A DNA stretch of 64,000 nt from Avibacterium sp. 20-132 (GCF_023611925.1 NZ_CP091456.1:372001-436000); one strand, 5' to 3'. Shown: positions 1 through 9,674, counted from the stretch's first letter. Program-made: numbers and translations. Notes: generated by a model from the sequence alone, not told the origin.

Positions 1-658
1 TCTCTTCAGCTGCAACGTTGTTGGTTACCGAGATCACCCCTTCACCACCCGCTTTCATACTTTCCAAGCCCGTAGCATCATCCCCACTTAACACGATGAA
101 ATCCTCACCAGCAAGTTGTTTAATTTTCGCCACACGGCTCACATCACCCGTTGCTTCTTTAATCGCCACAATATTGTCAATTTGTGCTAAACGTCCCACG
201 GTTTCAGGTTGCAAATCACTGCCTGTGCGTCCCGGTACGTTATATAAAATTTGCGGTAAATCGGTGCATTCTGCAATGGCTTTAAAATGTTGATACATTC
301 CTTCTTGCGTTGGTTTGTTGTAATAAGGCACAACAGACAAACACCCTGCAACGCCGCTGCCGTTTAATAATTTTGTCATTGTGATTGCTTCACTCGTGGC
401 ATTTGCCCCAGTCCCTGCAATTACTGGAATACGTCCCTTGGCAAATTCAACGGTCTTTAAAATGGTTTTAACGTTTTCCTCTATGCTTAATGTCGCTGAT
501 TCCCCTGTTGTTCCCACTGACACAATCCCGTGTGTTCCCGCTGCAATATGGTATTCAACCAATTTTTCTAATGCCTCAAAATCCACTTCACCGTGTAAGT
601 CCATTGGGGTAATTAACGCGGTAATACTCCCGTAAAATAAAGGATTCGTTGCTGACAT
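1..658 (-). CDS. dapA: 4-hydroxy-tetrahydrodipicolinate synthase, partial (C-terminus beyond window)
   Basis: DapA condenses pyruvate with aspartate semialdehyde, the first committed step of the diaminopimelate/lysine pathway, in the cytoplasm. About 219 codons are visible of the usual ~292; the gene runs off the left edge. The translation starts [19 protein letters not shown]. It carries the GTTGES loop that binds pyruvate carboxylate, the NVPGRTG segment after the active-site tyrosine, and IVAIKEATG, whose lysine forms the Schiff base with pyruvate. The ATG at 656-658 follows a good GGAGG ribosome site. It is divergent from bcp across about 140 bp, a pairing I recall from Haemophilus. Identification rests on clear family motifs. 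Confidence 0.95.
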   Translation of the reverse strand, partial: MSATNPLFYGSITALITPMDLHGEVDFEALEKLVEYHIAAGTHGIVSVGTTGESATLSIEENVKTILKTVEFAKGRIPVIAGTGANATSEAITMTKLLNGSGVAGCLSVVPYYNKPTQEGMYQHFKAIAECTDLPQILYNVPGRTGSDLQPETVGRLAQIDNIVAIKEATGDVSRVAKIKQLAGEDFIVLSGDDATGLESMKAGGEGVISVTNNVAAEE

Positions 659-796
659 AAAGACCTCCGAATTATTTTTGTTATCTCTATTGAGTTTGCT
701 TGAAAAAGTTTGTTTAAGATCGCTAAAATAGCCCAACTTTGCAAGTGATTTTTTGCATTTTTTCTCAATCACATCACATTTTTAAGGATATTTACG

Positions 797-1264
797 ATGC
801 AAACATTAAAAGCGGGCGATTTTGCACCACACTTTTCTTTACTTGATCAAAATGAACAACCTGTTTCACTTAGCGATTTTAAAGGCAAAAAAGTGCTGGT
901 TTATTTTTATCCGAAAGCCCTTACCCCCGGTTGTACGACCCAAGCTTGTGGCTTACGCGATAGTAAAACAGCACTTGAAAAACAAAATGTTGTCATTCTT
1001 GGCATCAGCCCTGATAGCCCGAAAAAGCTTGCCAATTTCGTGGAGAAAAAAGCCTTGAATTTCACTCTACTCTCTGATGAAGATCACAAAGTAGCTGAGC
1101 AATTTGGCGTATGGGGGGAGAAAAAATTTATGGGCAGAACCTATGATGGCATTCATCGCATTAGCTTCTTAATTGATGAACAAGGCAAAATCGAAAAGGT
1201 CTTTGAGAAGTTTAAAACAGGGGAACATCATCAAGTCGTGTTGGATTATTTGAGCCAAAAATAA
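797..1264 (+). CDS. bcp: Thioredoxin-dependent thiol peroxidase Bcp/PrxQ
   Basis: This 155-residue peroxiredoxin reduces hydrogen peroxide and organic hydroperoxides using thioredoxin. The AhpC/TSA fold is seen from FAPHFSLLDQNE onward. The peroxidatic cysteine is C46 in ALTPGCTTQ and the likely resolving cysteine is C51, the CxxxxC spacing of the atypical two-Cys Bcp group. Length is normal for the family. The ATG is preceded by AAGGA. It stands alone, divergent from dapA and convergent with the eptA-like gene, with a paired uptake-signal hairpin between them that probably stops both transcripts. Confidence 0.95.
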   Translation: MQTLKAGDFAPHFSLLDQNEQPVSLSDFKGKKVLVYFYPKALTPGCTTQACGLRDSKTALEKQNVVILGISPDSPKKLANFVEKKALNFTLLSDEDHKVAEQFGVWGEKKFMGRTYDGIHRISFLIDEQGKIEKVFEKFKTGEHHQVVLDYLSQK

Positions 1265-1284
1265 TTGCTGATTAGCACAAATTA

Positions 1285-1323
1285 AAGTGCGGTGTAAATT
1301 TTCTCAATTTTTCCACCGCACTT
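1285..1323. terminator. Inverted uptake-signal pair acting as bidirectional terminator
   Basis: AAGTGCGGT at 1285-1293 is mirrored by ACCGCACTT at 1315-1323, followed by a T-rich run. It lies between the convergent bcp and eptA-like genes, where a shared terminator is expected. Confidence 0.75.
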
Positions 1324-1338
1324 TATTTTTGAATGTTT

Positions 1339-2985
1339 TTATTCGTGTGCTTTTTTACAACTTGATAAAATGTCTAATTCCTTTTGATACACGTTTGTTT
1401 TCAAATCCATATCCATCATTCCAATTACGGTGCTAAATAGATTATCGTGAGAATAGGATTTTGTCTTTGCATTGTTACGTAGACAGTCTAAATCGACGCC
1501 TTCATTTTTCTTCCATTTATCTGAAAACCAGAAAATCATTGGGACGCGCGTTTGGTAGATTGGCGCAATGGCATAAGGTGTGCCGTGTAGATAAATACCG
1601 TCTTCGCCAAGTGATTCGCCGTGATCGGACACATAATATACCGCACTTTCTAAATCATCACGTTTGGATACCTTGTCTATTAACGTATCAAGAAAATGAT
1701 CAATAAATAAAATACTATTATCATAAGTATTCACTAATTCTTGATTGCTACAATTTTGAATTTGGTTTGTATCACAGGTTGGGGTAAAACGTCGATATTC
1801 TGGGGTATAACGTTCATAATAGGTAGGACCGTGATTACCAATAGTATGTAAAATTAATACGGTGTCTTTACCGTCTTTACCTGCTTGGTCAAGAATCTTA
1901 TCTATATCAGAAAACATAACGGTATCTAAGCATTCGCCCTCCGTACAGTAATTTTTTAATGTCGGCTGATTAGCTTGAATGGTTTCATTAGGTACGCGTA
2001 AACAGACGCCTTTACAATCACTATTATTTTCTAACCAGAAAATATTCACACCGGCACGTTGTAATACATCAAGCAAATTATCCATTTTTTGTGCTTTTGC
2101 TCCATCGTAGTCGGCTTTGGTTAAATAAGAGAACATACAAGGCACAGAAACCGCGGTTGATGTACCACAACTAGACACAGAATTAAAATTGATAATCTCT
2201 TGTCCGCGTGCGGCGAGTTTTGGTGTGGTTTGCCGTGCGTAACCATTTAATCCCCAATTTTGCGCCCGCGTTGTTTCCCCCACAACAATGACAGTAAGAT
2301 GCTGAAATTCGTCAGGTTTATCTTGTTTTGCATCTAACCCAATTTTAACATAAGGACGATTAGCTTCACGCACACGCTTAATTTCATTGACACCTGCACT
2401 AATAAAGTTTGAAGGCACAAGTAAACTTACTACTGGTTTATTATTACGCACAAAGGACGCGTAATCTTGATAAAAGCCTTTTGCGATCGCCAAAATGACT
2501 ATCCCTGAAAAAGCAATTAATCCTAATCTTACCGCAAGTTCTTTCCACCAAGTGCGGTAGTCAATTTTTGTCATTATATATAATATGGCAGGTAACACAC
2601 CAAAAACGACAATCCAAGTGAGATATTGCCAAGTGAGCATACGAACACTTTCTGCAGGCGTAGTTTGTAGGACGTTTTCAAGCATATCGGTAGAAAAATG
2701 CACATCATAAAATAACGCTTGATAGCCAATGGCAGCACTAATAATTAATAAAAGTGGAATAATCACTTTATGTAAAATAGGTAAGGCAATGAGTTGAAAT
2801 ACCGCATTGAGGGTGAAAAAAATAAAAAAAGGCACAGTGAGAAGAAAATAGTCTTCAGGCTGTCCTACAAATGGGTGCAATGCCCACACTTTTTTATAAA
2901 ATGCAACATTAAGTACACAAGTAAAATAAAGAGCAACGAGCGCAATAAGCGTTGAACTTTTTAATTTAAACCGTGAAAATAGCAT
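1339..2985 (-). CDS. eptA: Lipid A phosphoethanolamine transferase, EptA/MCR-like
   Basis: A 548-residue inner-membrane enzyme predicted to transfer phosphoethanolamine from phosphatidylethanolamine to lipid A or LPS core at the periplasmic face. About five N-terminal transmembrane helices occupy residues 10-170. The sulfatase-fold domain starts near 225. By alignment to MCR-1 from memory, the metal and catalytic positions are present: E237 in VIVVGE, T277 in SCGTST, H385 in NHGP, D454 and H455 in VSDHGES, and H467. Several cysteine pairs expected for periplasmic disulfides are present. This family lowers surface negative charge and can reduce polymyxin susceptibility. Whether the target is lipid A or core heptose/Kdo cannot be told from sequence; the symbol is family-level. 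Confidence 0.83.
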   Translation of the reverse strand: MLFSRFKLKSSTLIALVALYFTCVLNVAFYKKVWALHPFVGQPEDYFLLTVPFFIFFTLNAVFQLIALPILHKVIIPLLLIISAAIGYQALFYDVHFSTDMLENVLQTTPAESVRMLTWQYLTWIVVFGVLPAILYIMTKIDYRTWWKELAVRLGLIAFSGIVILAIAKGFYQDYASFVRNNKPVVSLLVPSNFISAGVNEIKRVREANRPYVKIGLDAKQDKPDEFQHLTVIVVGETTRAQNWGLNGYARQTTPKLAARGQEIINFNSVSSCGTSTAVSVPCMFSYLTKADYDGAKAQKMDNLLDVLQRAGVNIFWLENNSDCKGVCLRVPNETIQANQPTLKNYCTEGECLDTVMFSDIDKILDQAGKDGKDTVLILHTIGNHGPTYYERYTPEYRRFTPTCDTNQIQNCSNQELVNTYDNSILFIDHFLDTLIDKVSKRDDLESAVYYVSDHGESLGEDGIYLHGTPYAIAPIYQTRVPMIFWFSDKWKKNEGVDLDCLRNNAKTKSYSHDNLFSTVIGMMDMDLKTNVYQKELDILSSCKKAHE

Positions 2986-3093
2986 AAGAATAATATCCTT
3001 GTTTTGAAAATCATTGATAAATCATCAGGGGATTAGTCAAATAAAACGTAGAAAAGTTCTTTACAAAAACTTACAAACAAAATGGGATAAAAA

Positions 3094-3492
3094 ATGAACA
3101 TCAGCCAAGCCGCCGAGAAAACAGGATTGTCCGCGAAGCAAATTCGGGATTATGAAAAAGCAGGGTTATTGCCAGAGGCACAACGTACCTTATCAGGTTA
3201 TCGCTTTTATTCTGAGCAAGATTTAAACCAACTTCGCTTTATCAGTAATGCCCGTAAAGTCGGCTTTTCACTGCAACAAATTCGCGAATTATTAAGGCTC
3301 AATCGCGATCCTAATCGTACAAGTCGCGAAGTGAAAGCGATTACTGAGCAACATATTATCGAGCTAAAAGAGAAAATTGCGAGCTTGCAAGAAATGTTGG
3401 ATTTATTACAGCGTTGGCATTGTTCTTGCCAAGGAAATGATAGCCCTGATTGTTCGATTTTGTCAGGGCTAACAGAAAAGACGGTATTATAG
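3094..3492 (+). CDS. cueR: MerR-family transcriptional regulator, CueR-like
   Basis: A 132-residue MerR-type activator. The N-terminal helix-turn-helix (ISQAAEKTGLSAKQIRDYEK) and the GYRFY wing are typical. A long dimerisation helix follows at about residues 80-108. The C-terminal loop contains C-Q-G-N-D-S-P-D-C, matching the two-cysteine Cu(I)-binding loop of CueR (C112 and C120 in E. coli). Copper sensing is therefore the best guess, by family resemblance. No copA or copper chaperone is adjacent, so its target lies elsewhere. The 3' end overlaps the end of the convergent bcr gene by six bases. Another +1-metal specificity such as silver or gold is possible. Confidence 0.82.
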   Translation: MNISQAAEKTGLSAKQIRDYEKAGLLPEAQRTLSGYRFYSEQDLNQLRFISNARKVGFSLQQIRELLRLNRDPNRTSREVKAITEQHIIELKEKIASLQEMLDLLQRWHCSCQGNDSPDCSILSGLTEKTVL

Positions 3493-4680
3493 GCGTTTAT
3501 AAGTGAGAAAATAATAACAGCTTACGGCGAAAAATGAGCAACCCACCATTGTTAAAAGCATTGGGGCGGCACTGTCAATTTTCATCAATGCAACAAGTGA
3601 ACCCACACAAGCCCCTGTGCCAAAACGTACGCTTCCGACCATTGAGTTCGCCGTTCCTGCCATTGCAGGGAATTTTTCTAAAATAGACGCCATTGCATTG
3701 GAACTAATTAAAGAGTTCTGTCCAACAAATAATGCCACACCAATTGCCATTGACCAAAAACCAAGATCGAAAAACACCACCAATAATAACCAGATTGCCG
3801 CAATAAATTGAATGATTAAGCCTGTTTGTAACATTTTTTCTGTGCCAACTTTGGTAACCAAACGTCCATTTAAGAACGAACCGAAGGTCATCACGCTAAT
3901 GTTCAACATAAAGAAATAACCAAAGTTTTGTTCTGGAATGCCATAAATACCGATATACACAATCGACCCTGCGGTTAAGAACGCAAATAACCCACCAAAA
4001 CCAAAGGCGCTCATAAACATATAACCTAGCACTTCTTTTTTTCGCCATAAATTAACAAAATTACGCACCACAATGTTTAGGCGTAATGGAATACGATTTT
4101 CTTTCTTATGGGTTTCAGGAATAATAAAGAACACTAACAATGTGCTAAATAATCCCATCGCCGCAATAACATAAAAAATGGAATGCCAATGAAAATAAGT
4201 AACAAGATAACCACCAATAATGGGGGCGACTAAAGGGGCGAGCATAAATACCAGCGTAATCGTTGACATTGTACGAGAAAGTTGATCTTTACTAAATAAA
4301 TCGCGTAATAATGCCCCGACTAAAACCACCGGTGCAGCGCCAAAAAAGCCTTGCATAAAGCGCAACAGCGTGAAGCTACCAATTTGATTAATGGTCGTAA
4401 GAATAAGAGCCGCAATGGCACTCACGATCACACCAAGTAAAATAACGGGTTTACGCCCATAGCTATCCCCCACAGGCCCCCAGAAAAGTTGCCCTGATGC
4501 CATACCATAAGCAAAGAAGGTGAGGGTGTGTTGAATTTTTTCAGGGCTAACGTGCAAATCTTGCGACATACGCAAAAAAGCAGGCAAATACATATCCACC
4601 CCAAGTGGTGGCAGCATTGAAAGCAGCCCAAGAGTCAAAATAAAAATAAAGCTGGGTTTATGTATCGTTTTTTCACTCAC
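3487..4680 (-). CDS. bcr: Bcr/CflA-family MFS drug efflux transporter
   Basis: A 397-residue major facilitator with about 12 predicted membrane helices. Family signs include GVDMYLPAF in helix 1, the loop motif GDSYGRKPVILLG between helices 2 and 3, and LRFMQGFFGAAPVVLVGALLRD in helix 4. E. coli Bcr exports bicyclomycin, sulfonamides and some dipeptides; substrates here are inferred only from family. It lies ten bases downstream of rsuA on the same strand, the rsuA-bcr pairing known from E. coli, so the two are probably co-transcribed. Confidence 0.88.
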   Translation of the reverse strand: MSEKTIHKPSFIFILTLGLLSMLPPLGVDMYLPAFLRMSQDLHVSPEKIQHTLTFFAYGMASGQLFWGPVGDSYGRKPVILLGVIVSAIAALILTTINQIGSFTLLRFMQGFFGAAPVVLVGALLRDLFSKDQLSRTMSTITLVFMLAPLVAPIIGGYLVTYFHWHSIFYVIAAMGLFSTLLVFFIIPETHKKENRIPLRLNIVVRNFVNLWRKKEVLGYMFMSAFGFGGLFAFLTAGSIVYIGIYGIPEQNFGYFFMLNISVMTFGSFLNGRLVTKVGTEKMLQTGLIIQFIAAIWLLLVVFFDLGFWSMAIGVALFVGQNSLISSNAMASILEKFPAMAGTANSMVGSVRFGTGACVGSLVALMKIDSAAPMLLTMVGCSFFAVSCYYFLTYKRL

Positions 4681-4690
4681 AATTTTATCC

Positions 4691-5386
4691 TTATTTTAAG
4701 GTCGCTAATTCTTCATCGGTTAAAGGGCGGTATTCCCCCTCTTCTAATTGTTCATCTAGCACCACATCGCCAATTTTCCAGCGGTGCAACGCAACCACTT
4801 TATTACCTAAGGCGGCAAACATTCGCTTCACTTGATGATAACGTCCCTCGCTTAAGGTTAAATTGACATTGTAATCATCAATAATTTCAAGTTTTGCGGG
4901 CTTGGTTGGGGATTTCTCACCACGTAATAAAATGCCTTCTGCACAAGCTTGCTGGTAATGATTTTCAACAGGATCGGCAAGGGTAACAAGGTAAGTTTTC
5001 TCGCAATGATGTTTAGGCGAAGTAATACGATGCGACCACTGTCCATCATCGGTGAGCAACACTAGCCCCGTAGTATCCACATCTAGTCGTCCTGCACTAT
5101 GCAATTTAGTCGCAAGGGGATAATCAAAGAATTGGTAAATGGTCGGATAATCACCGTCATCATTAGAACAGACATAGCCTTGCGGTTTATTCAACATAAT
5201 GTAATGTCCCGCCTCAAACCAAGTAAGGCGTTCACCCTCAAAATAAATTTCATCTTCCGCACTGACTTTGGTTGCGCCACTTTTCTCAATTTTTCCGTTA
5301 ATTTGCACCGCACTTTGACGTAGGGCTTTATTGGCTTGAGAGCGTGTTAGCCCAGTTTGCTCGGCTAAAAATTTATCTAATCTCAT
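4691..5386 (-). CDS. rsuA: 16S rRNA pseudouridine(516) synthase
   Basis: A 231-residue pseudouridine synthase that modifies U516 of 16S rRNA. An N-terminal S4 RNA-binding domain (MRLDKFLAEQTGLTRSQANK) is followed by the RsuA catalytic core. The catalytic aspartate lies in SAGRLDVDTTGLVLLT. The later EGRYHQVKRMFAALGNKV motif is typical of RsuA/RluB/RluE/RluF enzymes. Length and the adjacent bcr favour RsuA over the related large-subunit enzymes. A uptake signal (5307-5315) lies inside the coding sequence. Confidence 0.92.
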   Translation of the reverse strand: MRLDKFLAEQTGLTRSQANKALRQSAVQINGKIEKSGATKVSAEDEIYFEGERLTWFEAGHYIMLNKPQGYVCSNDDGDYPTIYQFFDYPLATKLHSAGRLDVDTTGLVLLTDDGQWSHRITSPKHHCEKTYLVTLADPVENHYQQACAEGILLRGEKSPTKPAKLEIIDDYNVNLTLSEGRYHQVKRMFAALGNKVVALHRWKIGDVVLDEQLEEGEYRPLTDEELATLK

Positions 5387-5497
5387 TGCGTGATTTTCTC
5401 ATTAATAAAAACGGCATATTGTACAACATCTCGGCATAAAACCCTAGTTGAACCGAAAACAAAAGTGCGGTTGATTTTGTGAATGAATTGTAAATAA

Positions 5498-5539
5498 TGT
5501 GTTGTAAATCACAGATTTTCTGATTTTTTCGCCTATAAT
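5498..5539 (+). promoter_or_regulatory. maeB promoter with CRP-like site at class II position
   Basis: TGTGT-N6-TCACA at 5498-5513 differs from the CRP consensus TGTGA-N6-TCACA at one base. A perfect TATAAT lies at 5534-5539, and no good -35 hexamer is visible. With a start near 5546 the site centre is about 41 bases upstream, the class II activator position. Direct motif reading; function is inferred. Confidence 0.55.
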
Positions 5540-5588
5540 AGCGTTAAATTTTTCTCACAAACTTTCAACTTGTTATAAGGACGGTTTT

Positions 5589-7859
5589 ATGGACGCACAA
5601 CTACGTCAAGCAGCACTTGATTTCCACGAATTCCCAAAACCGGGAAAAATTGAAGTTACGCCAACAAAATCTCTTGCAACCCAACGGGATCTTGCCTTAG
5701 CTTATTCCCCCGGTGTGGCTGAACCTTGTTTAGAAATTGAAAAAGATCCCGCCGCGGCTTATAAATATACCGCACGCGGTAACCTTGTAGCAGTTATTTC
5801 TAATGGTTCTGCGGTACTTGGCTTAGGTAACATTGGCGCGTTAGCGGGTAAACCGGTAATGGAAGGGAAAGGCGTGCTATTTAAAAAGTTTGCCGGCGTA
5901 GATGTGTTTGATATTGAAATTGATGAAAAAGATCCCGATAAATTAGTCGAAATTATTGCCGCACTTGAACCGACTTTTGGTGGTATTAATCTTGAAGACA
6001 TCAAAGCCCCAGAATGTTTTTATATTGAACAAAAATTGCGTGAACGAATGAATATTCCCGTTTTCCACGATGATCAGCACGGTACAGCGATTATTTCAGC
6101 TGCTGCAGTCATTAACGGTTTACGCATTGTGAATAAAAAAATTGAAGAGGTAAAATTAGTGGCTTCAGGTGCGGGGGCAGCGTCTATTGCCTGCTTGAAC
6201 TTACTTGTTTCGCTTGGAATGAAACCTGAAAATATCACTGTGTGTGATTCCAAAGGGGTGATTTTCAAAGGGCGTGATGAGCGAATGGATGAAACCAAAA
6301 AACGTTATGCCATTGATGACAACGGCACGCGAACATTGGCAGACGCAATGCCAAATTGCGATATTTTCCTTGGTTGTTCCGCCGCAGGTGCCTTAACCCA
6401 AGAAATGGTAAAAATGATGGCACCAAATCCGCTTATTCTTGCCTTAGCGAATCCTGAACCTGAAATTTTACCCCCTCTAGCGAAACAAGTTCGCCCAGAT
6501 GCGATCGTCTGTACGGGACGTTCTGACTATCCAAACCAAGTAAATAACGTACTTTGCTTCCCCTTCATTTTCCGTGGGGCATTAGATGTGAGTGCAACCA
6601 CCATTAATGAAGAAATGAAATTGGCTGCGGTTTATGCCATTGCGGATCTTGCACTTGCCGAACAAAGCGAAGTGGTTACCTCCGCATATGGGGGGACAGA
6701 AGTGTCTTTTGGTCCAGATTATCTGATCCCAAAACCTTTCGATCCACGTCTTATCGTAAAAATCGCCCCAGCGGTCGCAAAAGCGGCAATGGAAAGTGGG
6801 GTGGCAACTCGTCCTATTGAGGATTTTGATGCTTATTTAGAAAAGCTCACGCAGTTTGTGTATAAAACAAATTTATTTATGAAACCTGTATTTGCCCAAG
6901 CAAAACAAGATAAAAAACGGGTCTTGCTGACGGATGGTGAAGAAACTCGCGTACTACACGCGGTGCAAGAAATTGCTACATTAGGGATTGCGCAACCTGT
7001 GCTATTAGGGCGTACACACATTATTGAAGAAAAAATCAAGCAACTCGGTTTGCACCTTGAAATTGGGCGTGATTTTGAGGTCATCGACATTGAAAATAAC
7101 CCTTATTATGAAGAATGTTGGCAACGTTATCACGACAAACTGAAACGCCAAGGAATGACACCCGCTGGTGCGAAACGAAAAATGTTACATAATCCGACCG
7201 CACTTGGATCTGTACTATTAGAACTCGGCAAAGCTGATGCAATGCTGTGTGGGTTAGTCGGGCCTTATGCTTCTCACTTAGCCGCTATCAAAGATGTTAC
7301 CGGTGTGAAAGCTGGCGCAATTCCCGCCACCGTAAATGGCTTGGTGTTGCCAACAGGCAACCTGTTTATCGCTGATACGTTCGTTAATCCAAATCCAACC
7401 GCAGAAGAATTAGCTGAAATTACCTTAATGTCTGCGGCAGAAGTACGCCGTTTTGGTATTGAACCGCAAGTTGCGTTAGTTTCTCATTCCAATTATGGCA
7501 GTGCAAATGATGAAAATGCGCTAAAAATGCGTAATGTCTTGCAATTAGTGCGTAACAAAGCACCTGAATTAGTGATTGATGGGGAAATGCATTGTGATGT
7601 TGCACTTTCTGAAAGTTTACGTAATGAAATTATGCCAGATAGCCCGTTAAAAGGGGCGGCAAACTTGCTAATTATGCCAACAATGGAAGCTGCACGAATC
7701 AGCCTGAACTTGCTACAAGGCACTGCAACGCCAATTACCATTGGCCCGATCTTAATGGGGATAAATAAAACAGCCCATATTTTAACTTCGGCATCTTCTG
7801 TTCGCCGTATTATCAATATGGTGGCAGTTGCGGCAGTAAAAGCACAGCAAGAAATTTGA
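5589..7859 (+). CDS. maeB: NADP-dependent malic enzyme with C-terminal phosphotransacetylase-like domain
   Basis: A 756-residue fusion protein. Residues 1-~420 are the malic enzyme that decarboxylates malate to pyruvate, with the tyrosine motif [13 protein letters not shown], the metal-binding region FHDDQHGTA and the dinucleotide-binding segment [15 protein letters not shown]. Residues ~430-756 resemble phosphate acetyltransferase; in E. coli MaeB this part binds acetyl-CoA regulators rather than catalysing. Length matches E. coli MaeB (759). The start follows AAGGACGG. It is monocistronic, with its own promoter and a terminator 16 bases past the stop. Confidence 0.95.
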   Translation: MDAQLRQAALDFHEFPKPGKIEVTPTKSLATQRDLALAYSPGVAEPCLEIEKDPAAAYKYTARGNLVAVISNGSAVLGLGNIGALAGKPVMEGKGVLFKKFAGVDVFDIEIDEKDPDKLVEIIAALEPTFGGINLEDIKAPECFYIEQKLRERMNIPVFHDDQHGTAIISAAAVINGLRIVNKKIEEVKLVASGAGAASIACLNLLVSLGMKPENITVCDSKGVIFKGRDERMDETKKRYAIDDNGTRTLADAMPNCDIFLGCSAAGALTQEMVKMMAPNPLILALANPEPEILPPLAKQVRPDAIVCTGRSDYPNQVNNVLCFPFIFRGALDVSATTINEEMKLAAVYAIADLALAEQSEVVTSAYGGTEVSFGPDYLIPKPFDPRLIVKIAPAVAKAAMESGVATRPIEDFDAYLEKLTQFVYKTNLFMKPVFAQAKQDKKRVLLTDGEETRVLHAVQEIATLGIAQPVLLGRTHIIEEKIKQLGLHLEIGRDFEVIDIENNPYYEECWQRYHDKLKRQGMTPAGAKRKMLHNPTALGSVLLELGKADAMLCGLVGPYASHLAAIKDVTGVKAGAIPATVNGLVLPTGNLFIADTFVNPNPTAEELAEITLMSAAEVRRFGIEPQVALVSHSNYGSANDENALKMRNVLQLVRNKAPELVIDGEMHCDVALSESLRNEIMPDSPLKGAANLLIMPTMEAARISLNLLQGTATPITIGPILMGINKTAHILTSASSVRRIINMVAVAAVKAQQEI

Positions 7860-7875
7860 TCAGGAAAAGTCATTT

Positions 7876-7900
7876 AGGGCAGAAACACTGCCCTATTTAT
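7876..7900 (+). terminator. Rho-independent terminator of maeB
   Basis: AGGGCAG (7876-7882), loop AAACA, CTGCCCT (7888-7894), then a T-rich run. Confidence 0.85.
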
Positions 7901-7925
7901 TTTTCGCTAGAAATTTAAACTTTTA

Positions 7926-7954
7926 ATGATCTTAATCAAGTTTCTTGCTAGAAT
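7926..7954 (+). promoter_or_regulatory. sodA promoter with overlapping FNR-like box
   Basis: ATGAT-CTTA-ATCAA at 7926-7939 matches the FNR box TTGAT-N4-ATCAA except at one base. An extended -10, TGC-TAGAAT, lies at 7946-7954. The box covers the region just upstream of the -10, a position that suits repression without oxygen, as known for E. coli sodA. Confidence 0.5.
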
Positions 7955-8000
7955 ACCCCTGAATTTAGTACCTAATGATTATTTTAAGAAGGAAAATTTT

Positions 8001-8627
8001 ATGGCTTACACACTACCAGAATTAGGCTATGCCTACGATGCTTTAGAACCACATTTTGACGCACAAACAATGGAAATTCACTACAGCAAACATCATCAAG
8101 CTTATGTGAATAATGCCAATGCGATTTTGGAAACCTTACCGCAATTTGCAGATCTTTGCCCGGGTGAGTTAATCACTAAATTAGCGGAAGTGCCTGCAGA
8201 TAAACGTACGGGGTTACGTAACAATGCGGGTGGCCACGTGAATCATAGCTTATTCTGGAAAAGCTTGAAAAAAGGCACAACATTACAAGGTGCATTAAAA
8301 GATGCGATTATCCGTGATTTTGGCTCGGTAGAAGCGTTCCAAGCTGAGTTTGAAAAAGCAGCCGCAACACGCTTTGGTTCAGGCTGGGCGTGGTTAGTGT
8401 TAAACAACGGTAAATTAGAAGTGGTTTCAACTGCAAACCAAGACAGCCCATTAATGGGGAAAGAAATCGCGGGTTGCGAAGGCTATCCAATTTTTGGTTT
8501 AGATGTTTGGGAACACGCCTATTACTTAAAATTCCAAAACCGCCGTCCAGATTACATTAAAGAATTCTGGAATGTCGTGAACTGGGACTACGCCGCAGAA
8601 CGTTTTGAGAAAAAAGTTAATATCTAA
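8001..8627 (+). CDS. sodA: Superoxide dismutase, manganese type
   Basis: A 208-residue cytoplasmic superoxide dismutase. The four metal ligands are visible as H27, H82, D168 and H172 (in DVWEHAYY). G77-G78 and Q147 in the active-site surround are the pattern of Mn enzymes, where Fe enzymes place the glutamine elsewhere. The start chosen is the ATG at 8001, after GAAGGAAAATTTT. It gives the family N-terminus [20 protein letters not shown]; an upstream in-frame ATG at 7926 overlaps the promoter and is rejected. The gene stands alone with its own terminator. Confidence 0.96.
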   Translation: MAYTLPELGYAYDALEPHFDAQTMEIHYSKHHQAYVNNANAILETLPQFADLCPGELITKLAEVPADKRTGLRNNAGGHVNHSLFWKSLKKGTTLQGALKDAIIRDFGSVEAFQAEFEKAAATRFGSGWAWLVLNNGKLEVVSTANQDSPLMGKEIAGCEGYPIFGLDVWEHAYYLKFQNRRPDYIKEFWNVVNWDYAAERFEKKVNI

Positions 8628-8656
8628 TTCATTATTCAATAATAAATTTCATCTTA

Positions 8657-8683
8657 TCCCCTCTTTAATGAGGGGATTTTTTT
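8657..8683 (+). terminator. Rho-independent terminator of sodA
   Basis: TCCCCTC (8657-8663), loop TTTAAT, GAGGGGA (8670-8676), then seven T. Confidence 0.9.
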
Positions 8684-8698
8684 ACTTTTTTGATAGAA

Positions 8699-8727
8699 AA
8701 ATAGGCAAGTTATTCACTCACCTATTT
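8699..8727 (-). terminator. Possible terminator downstream of suhB
   Basis: AAATAGG and CCTATTT form a 7-bp stem with a 15-base loop; the minus-strand product is followed by T-rich sequence. The 140 bases between it and the suhB stop hold short inverted repeats (AAGCC/GGCTT at 8763-8777, TAAGCT/AGCTTA near 8804-8819) but no gene that I can see. Confidence 0.4.
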
Positions 8728-8867
8728 GCCCAGTTTAGTTATACTCGATCAAGTTTGAAATAAAGCCACATCGGCTTGTCTTGCTCTCTGGCGTTAAGCT
8801 CACTTAGCTTATTCCAACTGAAACGAGCATAATTTAAAAAGATTAAATGAGATTAAAAATGCGTTGC

Positions 8868-9674
8868 TTAGCGAGAAACCGCGAAACAAGGCTGAATGTG
8901 GGTTAAAATTTCTTTCACCAAACGAGCCGGTGCAGCAACCACGTTACCTGAGGTCAAATAGCTGTGTCCGCCTTCAAAATCAGTTACTAAACAACCTGCT
9001 TCACGGGCGATAAGATCACCTGCAGCAATATCCCACGCTTTGACGCCCATTTCAAAGTAAGCATCCACTCGATTAGCCGCAACATAGCACATATCTAATG
9101 CAGCTGAGCCTGTACGACGGAAATCTGCTACTTTACCTTCATTAACAAGATTGCTCATTATTGCAAATTGGATCGGCATTGCAGAGAGTTTTTTGAATGG
9201 AAAACCAGTGGCTAAAATTGTGCCTTGTAATTCACGTTTGATATTTTCTGCACGCAGACGGAGTTCATTGATTTTTGCACCTTGTCCACGTACGGCAGTG
9301 AAAAGCTCATTACGGATAGGATCATACACTACCCCCACTTCTGTTCTGCCTTTCACACGCACAGCAATAGACACAGAAAAGTGCGGTAATCCTTTGATGA
9401 AATTTGTCGTCCCATCTAGTGGATCAATCACCCATTGCACATCGCTATCTTGACCTTCTAACGCACCACTTTCTTCTGTGATAATCGTGTGATCAGGATA
9501 CGCTTTTCTAATCACATCAATAATCGCCGCTTCAGAGGCTCTATCAATATTAGTAACAAAGTCATTTGCACTTTTAGCTACCGTTTGAATATCATCGCGG
9601 CGTTCATACCCTTTAGCAATAATATTGCCCGCTTTTCGTGCCGCACGAATAGCGATATTTAACATTGGATTCAT
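8868..9674 (-). CDS. suhB: Inositol-1-monophosphatase family protein SuhB
   Basis: A 268-residue Mg-dependent phosphatase. Metal ligands are seen in ITEESG (E67 region) and WVIDPLDGTTNF (D84, D87), with the third site in KAWDIAAGDLIAREAG. E. coli SuhB also binds RNA polymerase and NusA/NusG and helps ribosomal RNA antitermination, a role that may hold here. The N-terminus MNPMLNIAIRAARKAGN matches the E. coli protein closely, fixing the start. It is divergent from trmJ and followed on that side by the isc operon, the same suhB/trmJ/iscR order as in E. coli. Confidence 0.94.
   Translation of the reverse strand: MNPMLNIAIRAARKAGNIIAKGYERRDDIQTVAKSANDFVTNIDRASEAAIIDVIRKAYPDHTIITEESGALEGQDSDVQWVIDPLDGTTNFIKGLPHFSVSIAVRVKGRTEVGVVYDPIRNELFTAVRGQGAKINELRLRAENIKRELQGTILATGFPFKKLSAMPIQFAIMSNLVNEGKVADFRRTGSAALDMCYVAANRVDAYFEMGVKAWDIAAGDLIAREAGCLVTDFEGGHSYLTSGNVVAAPARLVKEILTHIQPCFAVSR

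Noticed and set aside
1285..1323. Inverted nine-base repeats as transposon ends or CRISPR repeats
   Set aside because: They are the common DNA-uptake signal, found singly throughout, without spacers or transposase genes.
7493..7873. 126-codon minus-strand frame inside maeB
   Set aside because: It is a shadow of maeB with no promoter, ribosome site or recognisable domain.
7926..8000. Upstream ATG as the sodA start
   Set aside because: It overlaps the FNR box and lies before the promoter -10; the ATG at 8001 has a ribosome site and the family N-terminus.
8684..8867. Possible small RNA between sodA and suhB
   Set aside because: Only short weak inverted repeats are visible, and no promoter-plus-terminator unit can be defined.
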